Origin: JAUVPB01 sp965223695
GTDB lineage: Bacteria > Actinomycetota > Thermoleophilia > Gaiellales > Gaiellaceae
NCBI GenBank assembly: GCA_965223695.1
Contig: CBDCXJ010000051.1
Span: 124,001 to 188,000, forward strand
Direction of reading: 5' to 3'
Length of the DNA: 64,000 nucleotides
Part shown: in pieces, positions 24,058-32,391 of the stretch
How the letters are laid out: the number at the start of each line of letters is the position of its first letter
Position numbering within the stretch: the first letter of the stretch is position 1
The notes under the pieces: generated by a model
What the model was told of the DNA's origin: nothing
Database searches by the model: none
What the model saw: the letters and a program-made list of their open reading frames with translations, nothing else
Program-made: the position numbers and the translations under genes

Positions 24058-24618
24058 GTGGGCGTCCTGCAGAAGATCCCCCGGGATGAGCTGCCGGCCG
24101 AGCTGGTCGAGCTCTACGACAGCAGCATGGACCTGGCCGGCGAGGCCGAGTTCGTCGAGGTGGGTGCGCATGCGCCCGAGCTGCTCGACTGGTACTTCAA
24201 CAGCTTCTACAAGCAGGTCTTCTACGAGGGTCGCGTCAACGTGCGCACCAAGGAGCTGCTGCGCCTCCAGCTATCGAAGACGCACGGCTGCTTCTTCTGA
24301 AACCAGGGCAACACCGTCGCGGCGCGACGGGCCGGCATCACCGACGAGCAGATCGGCGCCCTTCCGGCGGACATCGAGAGCGACGTGTTCTCGCCGCGTG
24401 ATCGGGCCGTGCTCAAGCTCTGCGACGAGATGAACCTGGGCAACATGCACGGCTACATGGGGGAGGAGCTCCACGGCGAGCTCGCGGCGCATTTCTCCGA
24501 GGCGGAGATCTTCGAGCTCGGCATGACCATGGCTGTGCTCTGTGGGATGGCGAAGTTCCTTTTCTGCTTCGATCTCGTCACGCGCGAGGACAACTGCCCG
24601 GTGCAGCGCCCGGCGTAG
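24058..24618 (+). CDS. AhpD-like (carboxymuconolactone decarboxylase family) selenoprotein, CxxU motif
   Basis: A 186-residue AhpD-type alkylhydroperoxidase read through TGA 24298-24300 (codon 81). The frame before it ends RTKELLRLQLSKTHGCFF and resumes NQGNTVAARRAGITDEQIGAL, which is the AhpD motif helix in which a C-x-x-C pair is followed by xxH/QxxAAR; here it reads Cys78-Phe-Phe-Sec81. The remaining helices (FSPRDRAVLKLCDEMN, FELGMTMAVLCGMAKF) complete the fold at normal length. The family reduces peroxides or lipoyl/thiol adducts through the CxxC pair, so a Sec at the resolving position makes chemical sense. A 7-bp perfect hairpin follows. The GTG start is set by the -10 box. Confidence 0.87.
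24314..24330 (+). promoter_or_regulatory. SECIS-like hairpin of AhpD selenoprotein
   Basis: CCGTCGC, loop GGC, GCGACGG: a perfect 7-bp stem whose loop begins 21 nt after the TGA and starts with GG. Confidence 0.7.
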
Positions 24619-24647
24619 TGCCTGATCGGCCCGCGCCTGACACGCGC

Positions 24648-24653
24648 TAGCGT
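24648..24653 (+). promoter_or_regulatory. -10 box of leaderless amidase gene
   Basis: TAGCGT, 6 nt before GTG 24660. Confidence 0.55.
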
Positions 24654-24659
24654 CTCTCC

Positions 24660-25988
24660 GTGCCGCTGATCTCTCTGCCGTACGGGGAGCTTCGTCGCGG
24701 GCTCGACGATCGCTCGCTCAGCTCGCGTGCGCTGACCGACGAGCTGCTCGAGCGCATCGAGCGCTACGACGGTGACCTTCATAGCTACGTCGACGTCGAC
24801 GCAGAGGGCGCGCGCGGTCGTGCTGCGGCGGCCGACGAGGAGCTCGACGCCGGATCGGGGCTCGGGCCGCTGCACGGGATTCCGGTCGGTGTCAAGGAGT
24901 CGATCGGCGCCAAGGGTCTGAGGTTTGCTGGCGGCGGCTACCAGCTGACGGGTCTGCGGGCAGCCAACGACGCGACGCTGGTGACCCGATTGCGTGAGGG
25001 CGGCGCGGTGATCCTCGGCACCCACGCGATGAGCGAGCACGGGCTCGGCCTGCAGATCCGCGACGGTGAGCGGGCAACCGGCATGAACCCGCGACACGCC
25101 GACTACGCGCCGGGCGGATCGTCGAGCGGCACGGCCGCCGCGACCGCTGCAGGGCTCTGTGTGGTCGGCGTCGGCGCCGATGGCGCCGGGTCGGTGCGCA
25201 ACCCTGCGGCGGCCTGCGGGATTGTCGGGCTGAAGCCGACCGAGCACCGGCTTCCCAAGGAGGGCTGCCATCCGTGGACGTTCACGATGTTGACGGCCGG
25301 GACCTTCGCTCGCGATGTCGAAGGCGCTGCACGTGCGTTTGACGTGCTTGCGGCCACGACGTCACCGCTCGACCTCGAGCGGCCGCCGCGACTCGCTCGC
25401 GTTCGTGCCGACGACCTGGGCGAGGTCGACGCCGAGATCGAGCGGGGGCTCGAGCAGGCGGTCGAGGCCTTTGCAGCGGCGGGCGCGGTGGTCGTCGACG
25501 CAGCGCCGATCGATCTCGATGTCGCCGGCGCGATCGGAGCGCGGGCGCGCGAGTTCGAGCATGCACACGCCCTCTCGGCGCTCACGGCCGGCGAGCAGTA
25601 CTCCGACTTCCTTCACGCGTGGTTTGCAAACCTCGGGGCGGTCTCGGCCCGCGACTACGAAGCCTCGTTCGCGACGGCCGAGCGCCTGCGAGCGCAGGTC
25701 GACGCGGCGCTTGCCGACGCCGACGCGCTTCTTCTGCCGGCCAACCCCTGGCTCGGCATGCGCTGGGAGGATTGGTCGGGACCGACGACATTCGACTGGT
25801 ACCGCTTCTGCTGGCCGTTCAACCTGAGCTGGCACCCGGGCATAACCATCCCGTGGTCGCTCTCGTCGGAGGGACTGCCGATCGCCTACCAGCTCGTCGG
25901 CCGGCTCGACGTCGACGAGGAGTTGCTCGGCGTTGCGGCCTGGTGCGAGCGGAACACCGATTTCGACCGCACCCCCGTTCTCGACTGA
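24660..25988 (+). CDS. amidase (amidase signature family)
   Basis: A 442-residue amidase-signature hydrolase. The Ser-cisSer-Lys triad can be placed: Lys79 in PVGVKES, cis-Ser155 in GGSSSG, and nucleophile Ser178 in GADGAGSVRNPAAACGIVGLKPT. It hydrolyses an amide to acid plus ammonia or amine in the cytosol; the family also includes GatA, but no gatB/gatC is adjacent and the Gly-Ala-Gly-Ser variant plus length favour a catabolic amidase. The leaderless GTG start is set by the -10 box. It stands between the AhpD selenoprotein and a convergent lipoprotein gene. Confidence 0.9.
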   Translation: MPLISLPYGELRRGLDDRSLSSRALTDELLERIERYDGDLHSYVDVDAEGARGRAAAADEELDAGSGLGPLHGIPVGVKESIGAKGLRFAGGGYQLTGLRAANDATLVTRLREGGAVILGTHAMSEHGLGLQIRDGERATGMNPRHADYAPGGSSSGTAAATAAGLCVVGVGADGAGSVRNPAAACGIVGLKPTEHRLPKEGCHPWTFTMLTAGTFARDVEGAARAFDVLAATTSPLDLERPPRLARVRADDLGEVDAEIERGLEQAVEAFAAAGAVVVDAAPIDLDVAGAIGARAREFEHAHALSALTAGEQYSDFLHAWFANLGAVSARDYEASFATAERLRAQVDAALADADALLLPANPWLGMRWEDWSGPTTFDWYRFCWPFNLSWHPGITIPWSLSSEGLPIAYQLVGRLDVDEELLGVAAWCERNTDFDRTPVLD

Positions 25989-26021
25989 CAGCAGGCGTCG
26001 TGCCCGGCCAGTCGCGCGCCG

Positions 26022-26990
26022 CTAGCAGGCGTCGCGCTCGAGCAGCTGCGGTCGCACGACGAGCTGGAACCGCTCGCCGTCGACGAGCCATGGTGTCAGC
26101 GCCGTCGCGGGCGTCGCCGCCTCGACGAACCTCTCGGCGCGTCGCTCGGCGAGCTCGACGCAGCCGCGCTGTGTCTCGGGATCGAGTGCCAGGAGCGCCG
26201 GATTCAGTGGCCACTCGATGGCCGGGCCCGGGTCGAGGTCCTCCCGCTCGAAATAGGGGACACTCCAGACGAGCAGCCGGTCGAGTGCCGGTTCCGCCCA
26301 GTCTTCAAGCTGGTCCACCGCCGCGAAGGCCTTCGAGACGAACGCCATCAGCGCATCCCGCGCGTCGCGCTCCTGCGCGCTGAGCGCCGGGTCGTCTGAG
26401 AACTCTTCGTAGAGGGCGTAGGCACTGGCACGACGCAGCTCGCCATCGATCAGGACGGACACCGTCGTCGCGTCGAGATCGGTGACGCCCGGCGTGCCGA
26501 ACTCGGTCTCGCCGTCGAGTACGCCGCTCGCGGCGGCAGCCGCGACAAGCCAGGCGACGGTGTCCGGGTGCAGAGTCGCGACCTCGAGCGGCGGCAACAG
26601 GGCACCCGGAAAGATCTCGGGCATTGGACCGGGTCTGACAACGGTCCCGTCGGCGTAGACGACGAGAGAGGGCAGCTCGGCCAGCGCCACCTCGAGCGGT
26701 ACGAAGCCCCCGGACGACGTGATGCTGAGGACGACGTCTTGCGTCGGGGGCAGCGCACTGCCCGGCGCGGGTGCCGGCAGCGCGTCCACAGCGGGCGGAT
26801 CATCGCTCGAGGCGGGCGGATCGGAAGGTGGCTCGGGTGGGGTACCGTCGCTCTGGCCTGGTGGCGGCTCCGTCGGGAGCTCACTTGGCGGCGAAGGCGG
26901 TTCGTCGGTCGAGCCGGGGCCGTCCGCCGAACCGCCGCAGGCAGCCATGAGAAGGACGACGGAGACAAGGAGCAATGCGCTTCTGATCAT
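26022..26990 (-). CDS. lipoprotein of unknown function
   Basis: A 322-residue secreted lipoprotein: hydrophobic signal (LLLVSVVLLMAAC, lipobox Cys18), a 60-residue Pro/Ser/Asp/Glu-rich linker, then a mixed alpha/beta domain with VVLSITSSGGFVPLEVALAELPSLVVYADGTVV, which looks like a beta-sandwich, and a C-terminal helical part. No enzyme motif is seen. ATG 26990 is preceded by a weak AGAGAGG ribosome binding site. It is convergent with the amidase and divergent from coxL; a cell-envelope role is the only safe inference. Confidence 0.65.
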   Translation of the reverse strand: MIRSALLLVSVVLLMAACGGSADGPGSTDEPPSPPSELPTEPPPGQSDGTPPEPPSDPPASSDDPPAVDALPAPAPGSALPPTQDVVLSITSSGGFVPLEVALAELPSLVVYADGTVVRPGPMPEIFPGALLPPLEVATLHPDTVAWLVAAAAASGVLDGETEFGTPGVTDLDATTVSVLIDGELRRASAYALYEEFSDDPALSAQERDARDALMAFVSKAFAAVDQLEDWAEPALDRLLVWSVPYFEREDLDPGPAIEWPLNPALLALDPETQRGCVELAERRAERFVEAATPATALTPWLVDGERFQLVVRPQLLERDAC

Positions 26991-27062
26991 GCCTCTCTGA
27001 CCTATCGGCGCCGCACATTGTTCCCGCGACCCAAAGCACTCGTGCCGCGACCGCCACCGTTG

Positions 27063-27068
27063 TATGCT
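27063..27068 (+). promoter_or_regulatory. -10 box upstream of coxL operon
   Basis: TATGCT, 15 nt before the Shine-Dalgarno GAGGAGGG (27083-27090), which itself is 7 nt before the ATC at 27098. Confidence 0.45.
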
Positions 27069-27097
27069 CGGCCGACCCGAGCGAGGAGGGCCGAGCA

Positions 27098-29500
27098 ATC
27101 GCAGTCACTGAAGCGCCGGCGGGACGCTACGTTGGCTCCCGCGAAAAGAAGCACAACGGCGATCTGTTTCTAAGCGGACGCGCGACGTATTTCAACGACG
27201 TCGTGCTCCCGAACACAGCGCACGCTGCCGTGCTTCGCAGCCCACACGCGCACGCGCGCATCAAGAGCATCGATACGAGCGCCGCTGACGCGAGTGAGTC
27301 GGTCATCGCCACCCTGACGGGCGCGCAGATCGCCGAGCACGAGCTCAGCGGCCCGATCCCGTTCTTCATCGATCCCGCCGTCTTCGGTGGCAAGACCCGC
27401 GAGAACTTCCCCCTCGTCATCGACAGGGTCCTGATGGCAGGACAGCCCGTCGCGGCTGTCGTCGCCGAGACGGCCAGTGATGCCGAAGCCGCGCTCGAGC
27501 TGATCACGGTCGACTACGAGGTGCTCGACCCGATCCTCGAGCCCGACGAGGCGCTCGCGGACGGCGCCACCGTCCTCAACGACGGCTGGGACGACAACAT
27601 CGTGATCACGCTCCCCTTCGTCGAGGGCGACGCCGAGGCGGCGCTTGCCGAGGCCGAACACGTGATCGAGGACACCTTCTATATCCATCGCCACTCGACC
27701 CAGCCGATCGAGCCGCGCGGCAACATGGCGCACTGGGAGACCGACGGCACGCTGACCTTCTACGGGTCGATCCAGAACCCGCATCCGCTCCGGCTTCACC
27801 TCTCGCAAGCGCTGGGAATCTCCGAGAGCGAGATCCACGTGATCGCCCCGTTCGTCGGCGGCGGCCTCGGCTTGAAGATGCACGGACACCCCGAAGAGGC
27901 GCTCGTCTGCATCCTCGCCAAGCTGGTCGGGCGCCCGGTCAAGTGGCTCGAGGACCGACGCGAGACGCTGCTGATCGGCGGCCTCGAGCAGAAGCACACG
28001 TTCAAGGTCGGCTTCACGAGCGACGGCACGATCACGGCACTACACAACCGAATCGTCGCCAACATCGGCATGCTCGGCTCCGCACCCGGCTGGGGCATGG
28101 CGTTCCTATCGGCGCTCGGCTTCCCCTCGGGCTACAAGGTGCCCGTCACCGACGTCTCGGTCGATGTCGTGACGACCAACAAGGGCATCTGGAACGCGAC
28201 CCGCGGCTACGGCAAGCAGGGCACGAACATCGTCATGGAGCGCATGGTCGATCTGATCTCGCGCCAGCTCGACCTCGATCGCATCGACGTTCGGCGCAAG
28301 AACATGCTCACCAGTGACCAGTTCCCCTACGCGACCAACTCGGGCCTCAACATCGACTCGGGTGACTACCACGCCGCGCTCGACAAGCTCGAGGAGCTCA
28401 TTGACTACGAGGGAACCAAGAAGGAGCAAGCCAAGCTCCTGAAGGAAGGGCGCTACCTCGGCATCGGCATCACGTTCGAGCTGACGCCCGAAGCCGCTGA
28501 TATCCCCGGGACGATCGTCGGCGGCTTCGACTCGGCCCAGGTGAAGATGGATCCCTCGGGCAACGTGACCGTGCTCAGCGGCACAACGACTCCCGGTTCC
28601 GGGAACGACACCGGCCTCGCGCAGATCGTCGCGGACGAGGTCGGCGTCTCGCTCGACAAGATCACCGTCATCCAGGGCGATACCGAGACGTGCCCCTATG
28701 GCTTCGGCAACTACTCGGGCCGGAGCATCGTCTCGGGCGGCAACTCCGCCGTGCTCGCAGGGCGCGATATCGGCGACAAGATCCGCGAGGGCGCCGCGCT
28801 TCTGCTCGAGGCCGGCGGCGAGGACATCGAGCTTGCCGGCAACATGGCCAGCGTCGCAGGCGCGCCCGACAAGGCGATACCGATCGCGAATGTGGCCGAG
28901 ACGATCTACACGCTCAACTTCGCGGTTCCGGGGATTCCCGAGCCTCCGCTCGAGTCGACGCGCGTATACAAGCCAGATAACATTCGCCACACGCCCGACG
29001 AGAAGGGCCGCATCCAGCCCTATCCCACCTACTCCTACGCGATGCATGCCGTCGTGGTCGAGGTCGACGCCGAGACCGGCGTCGTCGACGTCAAGAAGGT
29101 CGGCATCGTCCACGACTGCGGGACGATGATCAACCCGCTCTTCATCGAAGGTCAGATGGCCGGCGCCGTCGCCATGGGCATCGGCAACGGGATGTCGGAA
29201 GAGCTCTGCTACGACGAGGACGGCAGGCCGCTCTCGACGCGGCTCAAGGCGTATCTGATGCCACGGGCAGGCGATTTGCCGCCGATCGAGCTCGTCCACC
29301 AGGTCACGCCGAGCCCGTTCACGCTGCTCGGCACGAAGGGCGCCGGCGAGGCCGGCGTTGGCGGGGGAATGTCGGTGATCTGCAACGCCGTCGACGACGC
29401 TCTGGCGCCGCTCGGCGTGACGATTCGCGAGCTCCCGGTGAACCCACCCAACGTGCTCAAAGCGATCAACGAGGCTGCCTCGAACGGAGGGCAGGGCTGA
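27098..29500 (+). CDS. molybdenum hydroxylase large subunit (CoxL/XdhA-like), apparent ATC start
   Basis: An 800-residue molybdopterin-binding large subunit of the xanthine dehydrogenase/CO dehydrogenase family. Conserved parts are GRYVGSREKKHNGDLFLSGRATYFNDV at the N-terminus, FVGGGLGLKMHGHPEEAL, a G-x-x-x-A-T-R-G-Y-G active-site loop, and the catalytic Glu in GTKGAGEAGVGGGMSV. The AYxCSFR loop of form I CO dehydrogenase is absent, so it is a hydroxylase for a carbon or N-heterocyclic substrate rather than CO. No ATG/GTG/TTG occurs in frame before GTG 27203, which would delete the conserved first 35 residues; ATC 27098 lies 7 nt after GAGGAGGG and gives the expected N-terminus. It overlaps coxM (TGATG). 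Confidence 0.85.
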   Translation: MAVTEAPAGRYVGSREKKHNGDLFLSGRATYFNDVVLPNTAHAAVLRSPHAHARIKSIDTSAADASESVIATLTGAQIAEHELSGPIPFFIDPAVFGGKTRENFPLVIDRVLMAGQPVAAVVAETASDAEAALELITVDYEVLDPILEPDEALADGATVLNDGWDDNIVITLPFVEGDAEAALAEAEHVIEDTFYIHRHSTQPIEPRGNMAHWETDGTLTFYGSIQNPHPLRLHLSQALGISESEIHVIAPFVGGGLGLKMHGHPEEALVCILAKLVGRPVKWLEDRRETLLIGGLEQKHTFKVGFTSDGTITALHNRIVANIGMLGSAPGWGMAFLSALGFPSGYKVPVTDVSVDVVTTNKGIWNATRGYGKQGTNIVMERMVDLISRQLDLDRIDVRRKNMLTSDQFPYATNSGLNIDSGDYHAALDKLEELIDYEGTKKEQAKLLKEGRYLGIGITFELTPEAADIPGTIVGGFDSAQVKMDPSGNVTVLSGTTTPGSGNDTGLAQIVADEVGVSLDKITVIQGDTETCPYGFGNYSGRSIVSGGNSAVLAGRDIGDKIREGAALLLEAGGEDIELAGNMASVAGAPDKAIPIANVAETIYTLNFAVPGIPEPPLESTRVYKPDNIRHTPDEKGRIQPYPTYSYAMHAVVVEVDAETGVVDVKKVGIVHDCGTMINPLFIEGQMAGAVAMGIGNGMSEELCYDEDGRPLSTRLKAYLMPRAGDLPPIELVHQVTPSPFTLLGTKGAGEAGVGGGMSVICNAVDDALAPLGVTIRELPVNPPNVLKAINEAASNGGQG

Positions 29501-30354
29501 TGATCAAGCGACGTTTCTCCTACCAGGCTCCGAGCAGCATCGACGAGGCGATTGGTGCGCTCGCCGAGGCCGGCTCGGACGCCGAGATTGTTGGCGGCGG
29601 CACCTGGGTCGTGCCCGAGATGACGCACGGCGATCGCAATCCGGGCGTCGTCATCGACCTACGAAGCGCGGGCCTTGCCGGCGTCTCGGAGTCGAACGGA
29701 GGCCTCTCGGTCGGTGCGATGACCACGTACGCCGAGCTGGCCGACTCGAAGCTCGTCCAGGAGCGAGCGGGCGGACTCGCGGCCATGGCTGCGGGCATTA
29801 CCGGCGGCGCCCAGGTCCGATACCAGGGAACGATCGGCGGATCAGCCTGCTACGCGACGCCGTCGTCCGACGCGCCCGGCGCGCTGGTCGGTCTCGGCGC
29901 GACGCTGCAGCTGCGATCGGGCTCCGGCACACGCGAGGTCGACGCGGCCGATTTCTTCAAGCGCGCGCGTGAGGGCGATCTGCAGGCCGGCGAAGTGCTC
30001 GAGGCGATCGCGATCCCGGCGCCACCCGAGAACGCGCGCTTCGGCCACTACAAGCTGAAGCTCGTCGAGTCGAGCTGGCCGATCGCGACCGCGACATGCA
30101 TCATCGGTGTCGACGGAAGCGGCTCGGTGAGCTCGGCGCGACTCGCGGTCGGCGGTGTCAACACGACCCCCTACCTGGTTGACGTCTCAGGACTCGTCGG
30201 CAGCGCGCTCGACGACGAGGCAGCCGCCTCGGTCGTCGAGACGACGCGCGCAGGCGCGACCGATCCCTACAGCGACGTCCTCGCGAGCGGTGAGTACCGC
30301 CAGCAGGTCTCGGGCGTCGTCGCCAAGCGAGCGCTGCTCGCGGCGGCGGGCTAG
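29500..30354 (+). CDS. molybdenum hydroxylase FAD-binding subunit (CoxM-like)
   Basis: A 284-residue FAD subunit that passes electrons from the Fe-S subunit to an acceptor. Typical features are FSYQAPSSIDEAIGALAEAG, the FAD loop VGGGTWVVPEMTHG, AQVRYQGTIGGSACYATPSSDAPGALVGLGATL and the C-terminal CO_deh_flav_C domain (FGHYKLKLVESSWPIATATCII, ARLAVGGVNTTPYLV). ATG overlaps the coxL stop and the gene ends 9 nt before coxS, so L-M-S is one transcript with tightly coupled translation. Confidence 0.9.
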   Translation: MIKRRFSYQAPSSIDEAIGALAEAGSDAEIVGGGTWVVPEMTHGDRNPGVVIDLRSAGLAGVSESNGGLSVGAMTTYAELADSKLVQERAGGLAAMAAGITGGAQVRYQGTIGGSACYATPSSDAPGALVGLGATLQLRSGSGTREVDAADFFKRAREGDLQAGEVLEAIAIPAPPENARFGHYKLKLVESSWPIATATCIIGVDGSGSVSSARLAVGGVNTTPYLVDVSGLVGSALDDEAAASVVETTRAGATDPYSDVLASGEYRQQVSGVVAKRALLAAAG

Positions 30355-30363
30355 GAGAGGAAG

Positions 30364-30837
30364 ATGAGCGACACGATCACACTCAACGTCACCGTCAACG
30401 GCGAGGCGCGCTCGGTCGACGTCGACCCGCGGCGCCTGCTCGTCGAGGCGATTCGCGAGGAGCTCGACCTTCCCGGAACCCACATCGGCTGCCTTACCGG
30501 CGACTGCGGCGCCTGCACGATCGAGCGCGACGGCAAGATCACCAAGTCCTGCCTCGTGCTCGCGGCGAGCGCCGAGGGCTCTGAGATCACGACCATCGAG
30601 GGCCTCTCCGATAACGGCGAGCTGGCGCCTTTGCAGCAGGCGTTCTGGGACGAGTACGGCTTCCAGTGCGGCTACTGCCTGCCCGGGATGCTGTTCGCGG
30701 CCAAGGATCTGCTCGAGCAGAACGCGAAGCCGAACGAGGACGAGATCCGTCATGCGATCAATGGCAACCTTTGCCGCTGTACGGGTTACGACACCATCGT
30801 GAAGTCGATCGCCGAGGCTGCCAACAGGATCGGCTAG
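30364..30837 (+). CDS. molybdenum hydroxylase 2Fe-2S subunit (CoxS-like)
   Basis: A 157-residue protein with two 2Fe-2S clusters: the plant-ferredoxin-type set Cys43/48/51/63 (GCLTGDCGACTIE...KSC) and the second set Cys102/105/137/139 (FQCGYCLPGM...NLCRCTGY). Length and order are standard for CoxS/XdhC-type subunits. Shine-Dalgarno GGAGAGGAAG precedes ATG 30364. It completes the LMS heterotrimer. Confidence 0.93.
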   Translation: MSDTITLNVTVNGEARSVDVDPRRLLVEAIREELDLPGTHIGCLTGDCGACTIERDGKITKSCLVLAASAEGSEITTIEGLSDNGELAPLQQAFWDEYGFQCGYCLPGMLFAAKDLLEQNAKPNEDEIRHAINGNLCRCTGYDTIVKSIAEAANRIG

Positions 30838-30888
30838 ACGGCGCTGCGACGCCCCGGTATCGAATCCGGCCAAACAGGAGGACGAGCG

Positions 30889-32361
30889 ATGAGCACGACC
30901 GAGACGATCGTCGGTGCCGTCACGGAGATCGTCGGCGACGAGAACGTCGTTACGGACGAGAGCGGGCGGGAGTTCTTCTCGGCCGACATCAGCTTCGAGC
31001 ACAACGAGCTCGCTGCCCTTGTCGCGCAGCCCGGCTCGACCGAGGAGCTCGCGGCGATCGTCGAGCGTGCCAACGCCGACGGGTTCGCCGTCCTCGCCCG
31101 GGGCGGCGGCATGTCGTACACCCAGGGCTACACGCCCTCGACCGACAAGACGGTGCTCGTCGACATGCGCCGGATGAACGCGATCCGCGAGGTCAACACC
31201 GAGGACATGTACGTCGTCGTCGAGTGCGGCTGCACCTGGGAGCGGCTATACCAGGAGCTCGCCAAGCAGGGCGTCCGCACTCCCTACTACGGCCCGCTCT
31301 CTGGGCGCTTCGCCACGGTCGGCGGCGCGACCTCGCAGAACAGCATGTTCTGGGGCAGCGGCGCACATTCGACCGTCGCCGACTGCGTGCTCGGTCTCGA
31401 GGTCGTCCTCAGCGGCGGCCGGGTGTTGCACACGGGCTCGTGGGCACGCGCGAACTGCAACCCGTTTCTGCGTCACAACGGTCCCGACCTGACCGGGATC
31501 TTCACCGGCGACACCGGGGCGTATGGGCTGAAGGCCGCGGCGTCGATTCGGCTCATGAAGGCACCAGAGGTCTCACTCGGCGCCTCGTTCGCCGTCAAGG
31601 ACTTCGCGACCTCGACGGCCGCGATCGCCGAGCTCGCCGGCTACGGCGTCGCGGCGGAGATCTACGGCATCGATCCCTTCTACACCGACGTGCTCGTGCG
31701 CGCTGGGCTCGAGTTTCTTGCCGAGACGCCCTGGTCGATCCACTTCTGCGTCGACGCGGTCGACGAGTCGATCGCCCAGGCGGGCCTCGACTTCCTCAAG
31801 GGGATCGCCGCCAAGCACGGCACCGAGATCGACAACGCGACGGTCGGCGTCTTCAAGTCAGACCCGTTCGGCGCGGCGCAGTCGATCCTGCTCGGCCCCG
31901 AAGGAGAGCTCTGGCTGCCGATCCACGCGTTCCTGCCGTTCTCGCGCTCGCAGGAGGCGGCGAAGATGATCGAGGACTGGTTCGAGGACCTCGCGCCCCG
32001 CCTCGAGGAGCACAACATCAAGACCTCGCTCCTGACGGCAGCGTCCGGCAAGGACTTCCTCTTCGAGCCGAGTTTCTACTGGTTCGACGAGCTGGGCGAG
32101 TTCCGCCTCGACAAGATCTCGCCCGAGGCGGCCGAGGCGTGGAAGTCGATCCCCGCCGACCCCGAGACCCGCTCAGTCGTCCTCGACCTGCGCCGCCAGA
32201 TGGCGAAGAAGGTCGACGATCTCGGCTGCTGTCACATCCAGGTCGGCAAGTACTACGAGTACGAGTCGCTGATGGAGCGCGAGACGTGGAAGCTCACGCA
32301 GGGGATCAAGCAGCTCGTCGACCCCGACCGGCTCATGAACCCGGGCTCGCTCGGGCTCTGA
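30889..32361 (+). CDS. FAD-linked oxidase (GlcD/VAO family)
   Basis: A 490-residue flavoprotein with an N-terminal PP-loop FAD domain (VLARGGGMSYTQGYTPSTDKTVLVDMRRM; ATVGGATSQNSMFWGSGAHSTVADCVLGLEVVL) and a C-terminal FAD-oxidase cap ending NPGSLGL, the usual terminus of the family. Members oxidise 2-hydroxy acids or alcohols. It has Shine-Dalgarno AGGAGG 7 nt before ATG 30889 and follows coxS by 51 nt, so it probably acts in the same pathway as the molybdenum hydroxylase, further oxidising a hydroxylated product (inference). Confidence 0.88.
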   Translation: MSTTETIVGAVTEIVGDENVVTDESGREFFSADISFEHNELAALVAQPGSTEELAAIVERANADGFAVLARGGGMSYTQGYTPSTDKTVLVDMRRMNAIREVNTEDMYVVVECGCTWERLYQELAKQGVRTPYYGPLSGRFATVGGATSQNSMFWGSGAHSTVADCVLGLEVVLSGGRVLHTGSWARANCNPFLRHNGPDLTGIFTGDTGAYGLKAAASIRLMKAPEVSLGASFAVKDFATSTAAIAELAGYGVAAEIYGIDPFYTDVLVRAGLEFLAETPWSIHFCVDAVDESIAQAGLDFLKGIAAKHGTEIDNATVGVFKSDPFGAAQSILLGPEGELWLPIHAFLPFSRSQEAAKMIEDWFEDLAPRLEEHNIKTSLLTAASGKDFLFEPSFYWFDELGEFRLDKISPEAAEAWKSIPADPETRSVVLDLRRQMAKKVDDLGCCHIQVGKYYEYESLMERETWKLTQGIKQLVDPDRLMNPGSLGL

Positions 32362-32391
32362 CCCGCCGCCTAAGGCATCGAGGATAGATCG

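Noticed and set aside
24298..24300. TGA as a simple nonsense mutation making AhpD a pseudogene
   Set aside because: The codon falls exactly on the CxxC Cys, the rest of the gene is intact, a perfect hairpin follows at SECIS distance, and two other genes in the window show the same pattern.
27098..29500. Form I carbon monoxide dehydrogenase
   Set aside because: The active-site loop lacks the AYxCSFR motif, and no cox accessory genes are nearby; it is kept as a general molybdenum hydroxylase.
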